52,111 bases of DNA from an uncultured Aquimarina sp. GTDB taxonomy: Bacteria > Bacteroidota > Bacteroidia > Flavobacteriales > Flavobacteriaceae. The translations under genes were made by a program, and so were the position numbers. The notes beneath the pieces were generated by a model. That model saw only the letters and a list, made by a program, of their open reading frames with translations. It did not search any database and was not told the DNA's origin. Of the stretch, positions 10,807 to 19,395 are shown one piece after another. The number at the start of each line of letters is the position of its first letter. Positions within the stretch are counted from its first letter, which is position 1. The stretch spans positions 1-52,111 of the forward strand of contig CALFCI010000152.1 of NCBI GenBank assembly GCA_937951135.1, written 5' to 3'.

Positions 10807-10862
10807 GATTAAACGAATTAAGAAATTATTTTGATGCGTATTTGTTTGTAAGTATCAAAATG

Positions 10863-10901
10863 AAAAAGCCATTTACAAGATCCTGTAAATGGCTTTTTTT
10901 A
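10863..10901. terminator. Bidirectional terminator between convergent genes
   Basis: aaaaagccatttaca-agatcc-tgtaaatggcttttt. Confidence 0.85.
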
Positions 10902-10948
10902 TATACTATGTTTTGGGAATACCAATCGTTTTTTTAGAGGATATTTAA

Positions 10949-11344
10949 TTACGATACCTTACCCAAATTCTCAGCCAGCGCATTAATAAAATTCTGAATA
11001 GGATTTTTAATCATCATCGCCATCATGGCATTAAACTCACCTTCAAATTTCAATTTCGTTTCACTTTTACCTTCTGGTGTAGCAGTGATATCAGCAATTA
11101 ATGTAAAGGGTAATTTTTTACTAGCTGCACCCAGTACTACCTGAGTAGGGGGGGTGTGTTCTTTTTGTTCCAAAACAATCTCGGGCATCCCTTTCAATTG
11201 AAATAAAAAGCGAGATTCATTGATTTTTTCAAAGTTTTGTTTGCTCTCAGGCATTAATTGTTCAAAATTTTCAACTTTGGTCAAAAATGCAAAAACTTCT
11301 TCGGGGTTTTTATTTACAATTACTGTAGTACTTTCTAAATTCAT
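10949..11344 (-). CDS. SRPBCC/START-like family protein
   Basis: ~131 aa; MNLESTTVIVNKNPEEVFAFLTKVENFEQLMP resembles SRPBCC proteins; directly downstream of pyrE. ORF extends to 11350. Confidence 0.75.
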   Translation of the reverse strand: MNLESTTVIVNKNPEEVFAFLTKVENFEQLMPESKQNFEKINESRFLFQLKGMPEIVLEQKEHTPPTQVVLGAASKKLPFTLIADITATPEGKSETKLKFEGEFNAMMAMMIKNPIQNFINALAENLGKVS

Positions 11345-11355
11345 GATCAAATAAT

Positions 11356-12003
11356 TTATAGATTAGGGCTCCATGCCGCAGGATTACTTCTCCAATCCTT
11401 AATAACGTTTTGTTGTTCTGTAGTAATATATTTGGTTTCAGCAGCTTGTGTAACAAGGTGGTCGTAATCACTTAATGTGTGTAAAGCGAGATTAGCTGCC
11501 TCAAAATTTTCATCTGCTGTAGTAAAACCATAATTAAAAATAGCAACCATTCCTAGTACATTTGCACCTGCAGCAGTTAATGCTTTTGTAGCATTAAGAC
11601 TACTTTTACCTGTACTGATCAAATCTTCAACGACAACTACGCGTTTCCCTTTGGGTACAATACCTTCGATTTGATTCTGTCTTCCGTGCTTCTTAGGTTC
11701 TGGACGTACATAGATAAAAGGCAGGTTTAGTACCTCTGCAACCAGCAGTCCAATACCAATAGCGCCCGTAGCTACACCGGCAATCACATCAGGTTTGCCA
11801 TACTGTTGCGTTATGAATTTCGCTAAATTCTCTTGTAAATATTTGCGAATCAATGGATAAGATAAAGTGATGCGGTTGTCACAATAAATTGGAGATTTCC
11901 ATCCAGAAGCCCATGTAAAAGGGTCTTGCGGTTGTAATTTAATAGCCTTAATTTGCAAGAGCAGTTCGGCCGTTTTTTTTGCGGTAGTTGTATCAAAAAT
12001 CAT
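11356..12003 (-). CDS. pyrE: Orotate phosphoribosyltransferase
   Basis: PRPP-binding motif VVVVEDLISTGKSSLNATKAL; likely start MIFDTTTAKK at 12003 (ORF opens at 12036). Confidence 0.94.
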   Translation of the reverse strand: MIFDTTTAKKTAELLLQIKAIKLQPQDPFTWASGWKSPIYCDNRITLSYPLIRKYLQENLAKFITQQYGKPDVIAGVATGAIGIGLLVAEVLNLPFIYVRPEPKKHGRQNQIEGIVPKGKRVVVVEDLISTGKSSLNATKALTAAGANVLGMVAIFNYGFTTADENFEAANLALHTLSDYDHLVTQAAETKYITTEQQNVIKDWRSNPAAWSPNL

Positions 12004-12004
12004 A

Positions 12005-12604
12005 GTGCAAATGTATAAAGTTTTTGTGAATAACACACCAATTATTCTATCGACTAAAAAGGCGATAGATGGGTATGAAACAATTCCGATTAAGGAAGCT
12101 AATTTTTTAGAAATTATAGAAGGGATTATCGCGAAAAAAACAACGCAATACCATCTGTATCATAAAAAAGAAGAGAAACTATTAACGGTACTCTATACCA
12201 AACTTCCTGTAGTAATTGCAGGAGGAGGAAAAGTGTATAATGCGGTTAATGAAGTATTGTTTATCTATCGTAATGGCAAATGGGATCTGCCCAAAGGTAA
12301 AGCCGAAAAGAAAGAAGATATTGAAACCACAGCCATTCGTGAGGTAGAAGAAGAAACAGGAGTGTCAGGATTAGAAATCACGAAGTTTTTATATAAAACT
12401 TTTCATGTCTTTAAACGGAATGGAGAGTATCGCCTAAAAGTGACCTATTGGTTTGAAATGAAGACTGATTTTGAAGGAGAGATGATTCCGCAACTAGAAG
12501 AAGATATTACCAAAGTAAAATGGAAAGGAAAGAAAAAAACTAAAAAAGCTTTAGAGAACTCCTATGCGAATATAAAACTATTGTTTTCGCAAAAGTATTT
12601 GTAA
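12005..12604 (+). CDS. NUDIX hydrolase domain protein
   Basis: Nudix box GKAEKKEDIETTAIREVEEETGV; GTG start at 12005 or ATG at 12011. Confidence 0.9.
   Translation: MQMYKVFVNNTPIILSTKKAIDGYETIPIKEANFLEIIEGIIAKKTTQYHLYHKKEEKLLTVLYTKLPVVIAGGGKVYNAVNEVLFIYRNGKWDLPKGKAEKKEDIETTAIREVEEETGVSGLEITKFLYKTFHVFKRNGEYRLKVTYWFEMKTDFEGEMIPQLEEDITKVKWKGKKKTKKALENSYANIKLLFSQKYL
12008..12015 (-). promoter_or_regulatory. Candidate -7 element (TAnnTTTG) for pyrE
   Basis: Minus strand TACATTTG, 4 nt upstream of the pyrE ATG. Confidence 0.45.
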
Positions 12605-12894
12605 TATTTAGAGATAAGATCGCTGCGCTTCAAGAGCTAAGACGAAAAATCTTTGCAGTTTTGGAACTACAATAGATTTACGGTTTTAGAAGCACGATTT
12701 AGAAGTCAAAAGTTAAGGGGTTAGAGGAGTTGAAAAAAGCTAACCGCTATAGTAGGGGTACGATTTAAAAAAAGGATCAACTACTTGATATCTGATGCCC
12801 AAATTTAGAATTACAATTAAAAAAACCATCAACTGACAACGATCAACCATCAACTAAATACCCAATAACCATTTGTTTAACTGTAAAATAGCTG

Positions 12895-12902
12895 TACTTT
12901 TG
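12895..12902 (+). promoter_or_regulatory. Bacteroidota promoter of the SulP gene
   Basis: TACTTTTG with TTTG at 12872-12875, 19 bp spacer. Confidence 0.6.
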
Positions 12903-12922
12903 CCCCTCCAAAAATCGGTATT

Positions 12923-14764
12923 ATGACAGAGTTTGTAAGAAAAAGAGTAGCCAATGCCAAGAATGATATTTTATCAGGATTGACGGTAGCATTAGCTTTA
13001 GTTCCAGAAGCTGTAGCTTTTGCTTTTGTAGCCGGAGTAGATCCATTGGTTGGATTATATGCAGCGTTTATGATCGGTTTGATTACGTCTGTTTTTGGAG
13101 GTCGCCCAGGGATGATTTCTGGAGCAACAGGCGCACTAGCTGTGGTTATGGTAAGTTTGGTAGCCGAAGGAAACGCTATGGGGGTTGAAGGTGAACAATT
13201 AGGATTGTATTATTTGTTTGCGACTGTTATTCTTATGGGAGTGATACAAATGCTAGCCGGAGTTTTAAAGTTAGGTAAGTTTGTTCGATTGATTCCGCAT
13301 CCTGTGATGATGGGATTTGTGAATGGATTAGCCATTGTAATATTTCTATCGCAATTAGGAATGTTTAAAAAGATAGAGAAAGATATTTTTAATAATGATA
13401 AATATGAAACAGCGCTTGTAGAGAAGCGAATGGAGATACGTGAAGATCAAAAAGTATACGATCTGATTACAGGAGCAGCAATTTTTGACTTTAGTGAAGG
13501 AAGGCTTTCTGACCTAAAGACTAAAGAGGATCAATACATGGTACATGAAGGACAAGTATTTGATTTGAAAACTAAAAAAATAGTATTCGGAATGAAAGAC
13601 AATACTATTTATAGCATACAGAAAAAAGGCAAAGTAAAATCATGGATTGCCCAAAATGATTTGTTGCTAATGTTAGGTTTAGTACTCTTGACCATGTTAA
13701 TCATGTGGGGATTGCCAAAAATTACTACCAAATTACCGGAAGCATTGATTGCCATTGCTGTAGTGTCTGCGATTGTTATTTTCGGAAAACTAGATGTGGG
13801 TACCGTAGGAAGTTTTATTAAAGATGGAGGGGGAGAAGGATTAAAAGGAGGATTGCCACAGTTTCAACCAGAGATTTTTACTAAAATACCACTGACATGG
13901 GAAACGTTACGATTTATAGGGCCTTATGCGTTAATATTGGCAGCAGTTGGATTGATAGAGTCTTTAATGACACTTAATCTTGTTGACGAATTAACAGAAA
14001 CTAGAGGGAATTCCAATCGTGAATGTTTGGCGCAAGGAGGCGCCAATATCATTACAGGGCTATTTGGAGGTATGGGTGGTTGTGCTATGATTGGACAATC
14101 TATTATTAATATTAAAGGAGGAGGACGTACACGACTCTCGGGTATTGTAGCAGCAATAACCTTATTGCTTTTTATTCTTTTTGCTTCAGGTTTAATAGAG
14201 CAAGTACCTATAGCAGCTTTGGTAGGGATTATGTTTATGGTAGTGATTGGCACCTTTGCTTGGTCGAGTTTTAGAATTTTAAACAAAGTACCTGTTGCAG
14301 ATGTGATTGTGTTAATTACGGTTTCTGGATTAACTGTAGTATTCGATTTAGCTATTGCAGTGATTGCCGGAGTGATTATTTCAGCCTTAGTTTTTGCATG
14401 GGACAACGCAAAGAAAGTACGTGCAAGAAAGCATATAAAAGAAGACGGTACTAAGGTATATGAAATTTGGGGTCCTCTATTTTTTGGAAGTATTCAAGCG
14501 TTCAATAATAAGTTTGATGTAGCAAATGATCCAGATAAAGTGGAAATTGATTTTATAGAATCTAGGGTTACGGATCATTCTGCATTAGAAGCAATTTATA
14601 CCTTGGTCGGTAAATATGAAGAAGCAGGAAAAACAGTGCGTGTCAAGCACCTTAGTGAGGAATGTCAAGCATTAATGATTAAAGCTTCGCCTAGACTTGC
14701 CAATGTAGTGGAACATAATATAGATGATCCTCGATATCATGTGATGGCGAAAGTGATGAAGTAA
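12923..14764 (+). CDS. SulP family inorganic anion transporter (SulP + STAS)
   Basis: SulP N-terminal pattern (LTVALALVPEAVAFAFVAGVDPLVGLYAAF), multiple TMs, C-terminal STAS-like region (VEIDFIESRVTDHSALEAIYTL); carries a ~90 aa hydrophilic region around residues 151-243. Confidence 0.94.
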   Translation: MTEFVRKRVANAKNDILSGLTVALALVPEAVAFAFVAGVDPLVGLYAAFMIGLITSVFGGRPGMISGATGALAVVMVSLVAEGNAMGVEGEQLGLYYLFATVILMGVIQMLAGVLKLGKFVRLIPHPVMMGFVNGLAIVIFLSQLGMFKKIEKDIFNNDKYETALVEKRMEIREDQKVYDLITGAAIFDFSEGRLSDLKTKEDQYMVHEGQVFDLKTKKIVFGMKDNTIYSIQKKGKVKSWIAQNDLLLMLGLVLLTMLIMWGLPKITTKLPEALIAIAVVSAIVIFGKLDVGTVGSFIKDGGGEGLKGGLPQFQPEIFTKIPLTWETLRFIGPYALILAAVGLIESLMTLNLVDELTETRGNSNRECLAQGGANIITGLFGGMGGCAMIGQSIINIKGGGRTRLSGIVAAITLLLFILFASGLIEQVPIAALVGIMFMVVIGTFAWSSFRILNKVPVADVIVLITVSGLTVVFDLAIAVIAGVIISALVFAWDNAKKVRARKHIKEDGTKVYEIWGPLFFGSIQAFNNKFDVANDPDKVEIDFIESRVTDHSALEAIYTLVGKYEEAGKTVRVKHLSEECQALMIKASPRLANVVEHNIDDPRYHVMAKVMK

Positions 14765-14790
14765 GCGTAGTTATAAAATAAATAAATATA

Positions 14791-14829
14791 AAAAGAGACC
14801 ATTTGAAATTTTTCAAATGGTCTCTTTTT
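14791..14829. terminator. Bidirectional intrinsic terminator between convergent genes
   Basis: aaaagagaccatttgaaa / tttcaaatggtctctttt inverted repeat with flanking A/T tracts. Confidence 0.85.
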
Positions 14830-14832
14830 GTA

Positions 14833-15669
14833 TTACAAATCTCGACGCTGTAAAATCAAATACGATAGTCCTACAAAGATAGCAATCCAGACCGTTACAA
14901 TTGCCAATTCATACCAATGTACAGCATAGTCAATATTGATGCCTCCTGCAAATTGATTCGCAGCAGATTGAACTACTTCCATGCGGCTTATGGGCTCTGA
15001 TATTAGTGTTTCCATGGCTTCTAATGGGAAGAATTGACGTATGCTTTGAGGAAGTGTGCTATCTTCAGGAAAAATATAGGATAATATCCAATAGGTTATG
15101 TTTTCTATAACCCACCAGATGAAGACAACGCCTAGACTAAATGCTGAATTTTTAACCCATATACACGCACACATACAGATAGAGAAAAAGCCTAAGAGTT
15201 TTAAGAAATAAGCAGCCAGATAGATGGTGTCACCAAATACATTGGATAGTTCTATGTGTTCTGTAAAACTAAATCCTAAGATGAGTGATAATAGCGCTAT
15301 ATATAGCGTAGAAAGTAGTGCAAAGAAGGTAAGGGTTAAGAATTTTGTAGCAATAAATTCCTTTTTACTTAATCCATCAATTAAATTCTGTTTTAATGTT
15401 CGATGGCTATATTCACTAGAAATCATAGATACAATAACCAGTACCAAAAAGAATTTGGCCCAGGTTGCCATATAGGTATTAAAATGCCAGATGTATGGAA
15501 AATTAAATACCCCTTGATCCGCAAATCTAAAGCTGCTACCAAAAAAAGTATATTCCCTTGAGGCAAGGAAAGCAATTAACGTAATCAAAATGAAATACAA
15601 TATCGTAATAATTTTAGCCGATTTGGTGTACCGTAGTTTGTGTAATTCTATGTTCAGTAATCGTAGCAT
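14833..15669 (-). CDS. ABC transporter permease
   Basis: 278 aa, ~6 TM, paired with the upstream ATPase gene 2 bp away. Confidence 0.85.
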   Translation of the reverse strand: MLRLLNIELHKLRYTKSAKIITILYFILITLIAFLASREYTFFGSSFRFADQGVFNFPYIWHFNTYMATWAKFFLVLVIVSMISSEYSHRTLKQNLIDGLSKKEFIATKFLTLTFFALLSTLYIALLSLILGFSFTEHIELSNVFGDTIYLAAYFLKLLGFFSICMCACIWVKNSAFSLGVVFIWWVIENITYWILSYIFPEDSTLPQSIRQFFPLEAMETLISEPISRMEVVQSAANQFAGGINIDYAVHWYELAIVTVWIAIFVGLSYLILQRRDL

Positions 15670-15671
15670 AA

Positions 15672-16574
15672 TTAATTGGATGTTGTGTTGGTTAACTGTA
15701 AGAATTGTTCTTCTAAGCTTTCTTTTCGTTTGACAAGATGGTTAAGAATAATGTTATGATCAAACAGTAATCGATTTAAACTCTCTGCACTCATTTCTTT
15801 GGTTAAGAATGCAGTAAGTATTCCATTTTCCTCTTTGATTTTACCTATAAAATCTTGTTTTGATAACCAATTATGTAAGACTTCTTGTTGTTTGCTTTGT
15901 AATTCGAAAAAACCAAAACTAGCATTCATTTCATCCACACGCCCCGCGTATAGTTTTTGTCCTTCACGGATGATTAATACGTGGCTGCATACTTTTTCTA
16001 CTTCATCCAATAAATGAGAAGCGAGTAATATTGTAGTGCCTTGGTTAGCAATCGTTTTAATGATTTCTCGAATTTGATGAATTCCTTGTGGGTCTAATCC
16101 ATTGGTAGGTTCATCGAGGATCAAAATTTCAGGATCATTAAGGAGTGCAGAAGCAATGGCTAATCGTTGTTTCATTCCTAATGAAAACGTATAGAATGGA
16201 CTGTCTTTACGATCTAATAATCCTACGAGTTTCAATTTTTCCTCAATTTTGATGGTGGGAACCTCTTTTATTTTACATACGAGTTTCAGGTTTTGTACCG
16301 CCGTCATATCAGGATAAAAATTGGGACGCTCAATGATTGCTCCTACTTTTTTGAGGGCTTCATGTGTTGATAATTGCCCATCAAACCAAGTAAAGCTGCC
16401 CGAGCTAGGGTTAACTACGTTAAGTACCATGCCTAATGTTGTGGATTTACCACTACCATTGGGGCCTAAAATCCCATATACATTTCCTTTGCGAATGGTG
16501 AAAGAGAGTGCTTTGACAGCAGTAATACCTCCAAAATTTTTGGTGAGATTTTGCAGTTTAAGAATATGTTCCAA
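15672..16574 (-). CDS. ABC transporter ATP-binding protein
   Basis: Walker A GPNGSGKST, signature FSLGMKQRL, Walker B ILILDEPTNGLDP. Confidence 0.95.
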   Translation of the reverse strand: MEHILKLQNLTKNFGGITAVKALSFTIRKGNVYGILGPNGSGKSTTLGMVLNVVNPSSGSFTWFDGQLSTHEALKKVGAIIERPNFYPDMTAVQNLKLVCKIKEVPTIKIEEKLKLVGLLDRKDSPFYTFSLGMKQRLAIASALLNDPEILILDEPTNGLDPQGIHQIREIIKTIANQGTTILLASHLLDEVEKVCSHVLIIREGQKLYAGRVDEMNASFGFFELQSKQQEVLHNWLSKQDFIGKIKEENGILTAFLTKEMSAESLNRLLFDHNIILNHLVKRKESLEEQFLQLTNTTSN

Positions 16575-16668
16575 AATTGTTTGTATTTGGGTCTAAAATA
16601 CGGGTTTTTTCGAAGTTTCATAGTTTATAATCTGTTAAGATTACGTTTCATTAAGAGGATATGCCGTT

Positions 16669-16822
16669 AGCGCTGAGACGACGCTTCGCTAAGATGTTTA
16701 GAGAAATAGAGCAGAAAAAGAAAATTAGACGAATAGATTTTTAGAGCTATCTGTCTAATTTTTCTTCCTTCTCTCTTTTCTTTTCCTTCTCTTTTTTCTC
16801 AGCGATAGCGTCATCTCAGCGC
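16669..16822. repeat. Imperfect nested inverted repeat, ~155 bp, intergenic
   Basis: Outer arms gcgctgagacgacgc (16670-16684) / gcgtcatctcagcgc (16808-16822), 14/15 complementary; inner agaaaattagacgaatag / ctatctgtctaatttttct. Confidence 0.6.
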
Positions 16823-16956
16823 AGCGTCGTCTTTGGAGCTATCCGTCTAATTTTCTCTTAGTTCTCAATACAGCCTTGTCTCCCCTTTATTTTATAGATA
16901 GTGTGTAAGAATCCAAGAATTACAATTATATTGTAAGATTATAAGCAAGATGCCGG

Positions 16957-18024
16957 ATGGAAGAACAACTCATGTCTAAAAAAAAACCAGCGTATCCGAT
17001 AACCGCTGGATTAGCAACATATCTTAAAGAATGTAATCGTACAATTAAGATTTCAGTATTTTATGACGATCTATTGCGCTTTGCGGGTAGCGTAGTCGTG
17101 TATGATACCAATGATGAAGATACGCTATGGGTTCGGGTGTATTATGAAGAGCACGAGCGGATCGAAATAGAGTCCAGTTTAAAAAAAGTGTATAGTATTT
17201 TACACTCCGATGGAAATGAAGATGCTATAGCGTTTTTAAATATCGATGCGGTTGATTATTGTACGTTTGGAAATTCAAAACCTTTCCGAATTAAAGTGCG
17301 TAATATTTTGAATGATAACTATGCTTATATTTATGTAAAAACAGCAGACGCCTCTAGGATTTATGGTTTAGAGCTAGAACATATGTTTTCTCCCAATCGT
17401 ATTAACTTTTTGGTGTATAAAAATACATTGATAGAAGAACATATTGCAGGTATTCCTGGAGATGTTTTTATCAAAGATTTTCTTGAGGATTTAACAGATC
17501 AGGCTAAAGCACAAATTGCCAAAGAATTTGTGAAGTTTAATGAACGTTGCCAGATGCGGTTATTAGGGGATATGCGTTCTTATAATTATGTAGTCATTCC
17601 AACTCATGATTTTGACCATGTGGAATATAAAATACGAGCAATAGATTTTGATCAACAGTGTTTTGAAGGGAAGTTAAAAGTATACCAGCCCCAATTTTTT
17701 AAAGAGAATTATGCAATGGTAGAATTGGTTAGTACTCGATTGCAGCTTAGTTCGATTGAGCAGTACAAAAAAGAAGAACGTTCGGTATTAGCAAAACGAA
17801 TGTTGAATGCTCGTTCTAGGGCTAATAATTTATTAGCGTGTATGCGCATGGATACAATTTCGACACTAGAGAATAGAGAGATGCTTCGAGAGCATCTGTA
17901 TGATTTTACTTTAGATCTTACTTTTCGACGTTGCGAATCTATGGGAGAGATTTTAACGACAGCATTAGAATTTGTTCGTCGTAATTATGAAAATATAAAT
18001 ATGGATCGATCATTAGACGAATAG
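16957..18024 (+). CDS. Conserved hypothetical protein
   Basis: 355 aa long ORF with no recognised motif; likely start MSKKKPAYP at 16972. Confidence 0.8.
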   Translation: MEEQLMSKKKPAYPITAGLATYLKECNRTIKISVFYDDLLRFAGSVVVYDTNDEDTLWVRVYYEEHERIEIESSLKKVYSILHSDGNEDAIAFLNIDAVDYCTFGNSKPFRIKVRNILNDNYAYIYVKTADASRIYGLELEHMFSPNRINFLVYKNTLIEEHIAGIPGDVFIKDFLEDLTDQAKAQIAKEFVKFNERCQMRLLGDMRSYNYVVIPTHDFDHVEYKIRAIDFDQQCFEGKLKVYQPQFFKENYAMVELVSTRLQLSSIEQYKKEERSVLAKRMLNARSRANNLLACMRMDTISTLENREMLREHLYDFTLDLTFRRCESMGEILTTALEFVRRNYENINMDRSLDE

Positions 18025-18066
18025 AGACGCAAGATATTGTAGAGACGCAAGATATTGCGTCTCTAC
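18023..18066. repeat. Palindromic repeat unit, gagacgcaagatattg(cgtctc)
   Basis: Two direct copies of agagacgcaagatattg, the second extended into the palindrome gtagagacgcaagatattgcgtctctac. Confidence 0.8.
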
Positions 18067-18074
18067 ATAAAAAT

Positions 18075-18113
18075 AAAAAGACCTCTAAAGAATTTTCTTT
18101 GGAGGTCTTTTTT
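18075..18113. terminator. Bidirectional intrinsic terminator
   Basis: aaaaagacctctaaag-aattt-tctttggaggtcttttt hairpin between convergent genes. Confidence 0.8.
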
Positions 18114-18121
18114 ATAACGTC

Positions 18122-18164
18122 GAGACGCAAAATATTGTAGTAGAGACGCAAAATATTGCGTCTC
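18122..18164. repeat. Palindromic repeat unit, gagacgcaaaatattg(cgtctcc)
   Basis: Two further copies of the unit on the other side of the terminator, the second extended as gagacgcaaaatattgcgtctcc. Confidence 0.8.
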
Positions 18165-18173
18165 CACTAATAA

Positions 18174-19202
18174 TTATGCTTTTACAGAAACATCAGCACT
18201 TTTTACAGTTTTGATGATTCTAGCAGCAATTTTATAAGGATCTCCATTAGAAGCTGGACGACGATCTTCTAACCATCCTTTCCATCCTTTTTCTACAGTA
18301 ATGATAGGGATACGTATAGACGCTCCTCTATCAGAAATACCATAACTAAAATCAGTAATTGAAGCCGTTTCATGTAAGCCTGTTAAGCGTTGATCGTTAA
18401 ACTCACCATATACTTCAATATGTTCTTTTGTTACAGGTCTGAATGCTTCACAGATAGTTTCATATACTTCTTGAGAACCACATGTTCTTAATACTTCGTT
18501 AGAGAAGTTAGCATGCATACCAGATCCATTCCAATCTCCTTTTATAGGTTTTGGGTGGTATTCTATGTAGTATCCATGTTGCTCAGTAAGACGATCTAGT
18601 AAGTATCTAGCAATCCATATTTCGTCACCAGCTTTTTTAGCACCTTTTGCAAACAATTGGAATTCCCATTGTCCAGAAGCAACCTCTTGGTTGATTCCTT
18701 CAAAGTTAAGACCAGCAGCAATACAAAGATCAGCATGTTCTTCTACGAAATCTCTTCCGTGTGTGTTTCTTCCACCTACAGAACAATAGTACATTCCTTG
18801 TGGTCCAGGGAAACCTCCAATAGGGAAACCTAAGGGTAGTAATGTCTCTTTATCCATAATGAAATATTCTTGCTCAAAACCGAACCAGAAATCATTATCA
18901 TCATCATTAATTGTAGCTCTAGCATTAGACTCATGAGGAGTTCCATCTGCATTTAATACCTCAGTCATTACTAAGTATCCATCAATACGCGCAGGATCTT
19001 TATAAATAGCCACTGGCTTTAATAAACAATCTGAAGATCCACCTTCTGCTTGTTTGGTAGAACTTCCGTCAAAAGACCAGTTTCCTAATTCTTCAAGAGT
19101 TCCTTGAAAATCTTCATGTTCCTCTACTTTAGTCTTACTTCTAAGGTTTGCGGTTGGTGTATAACCATCCAGCCAAATGTATTCTAATTTAATCTTGCTC
19201 AT
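18174..19202 (-). CDS. Glutamine synthetase, GSII-like short form
   Basis: MSKIKLEYIWLDGYTPTANLRSKTKV, GNWSFDGSSTKQAEGGSSDCLLKPVA, GDWNGSGMHANFS; ORF opens at 19241 but likely start is 19202. Confidence 0.92.
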   Translation of the reverse strand: MSKIKLEYIWLDGYTPTANLRSKTKVEEHEDFQGTLEELGNWSFDGSSTKQAEGGSSDCLLKPVAIYKDPARIDGYLVMTEVLNADGTPHESNARATINDDDNDFWFGFEQEYFIMDKETLLPLGFPIGGFPGPQGMYYCSVGGRNTHGRDFVEEHADLCIAAGLNFEGINQEVASGQWEFQLFAKGAKKAGDEIWIARYLLDRLTEQHGYYIEYHPKPIKGDWNGSGMHANFSNEVLRTCGSQEVYETICEAFRPVTKEHIEVYGEFNDQRLTGLHETASITDFSYGISDRGASIRIPIITVEKGWKGWLEDRRPASNGDPYKIAARIIKTVKSADVSVKA

Positions 19203-19371
19203 AATTTTACTATAATAAATTGAACTGTTTGTAGCTCGCAAATTTAACTTTCTTTTCTGAAATCTAAAAAAAAATAGGGGGTTAAATGTGGTTTTGGTAT
19301 GTAATTTTATCTAGACCCCACTTTTTTATGGGGTATTTTGGTTTTTCTTAAAAAAAAGGGTGCATAATCTT

Positions 19372-19379
19372 TATATTTG
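19372..19379 (+). promoter_or_regulatory. Bacteroidota -7 element (TAnnTTTG) upstream of GSIII
   Basis: TATATTTG 16 bp upstream of the likely ATG at 19396. Confidence 0.6.
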
Positions 19380-19395
19380 TACAAAATTCGTAAAT

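Noticed and set aside
13924-14406. 160 aa antisense ORF within the SulP gene, and similar antisense ORFs in recQ, proS, lptB, cysS and the histidine kinase
   Set aside because: Long antisense ORFs opposite well-supported conserved genes, with no recognisable motifs.
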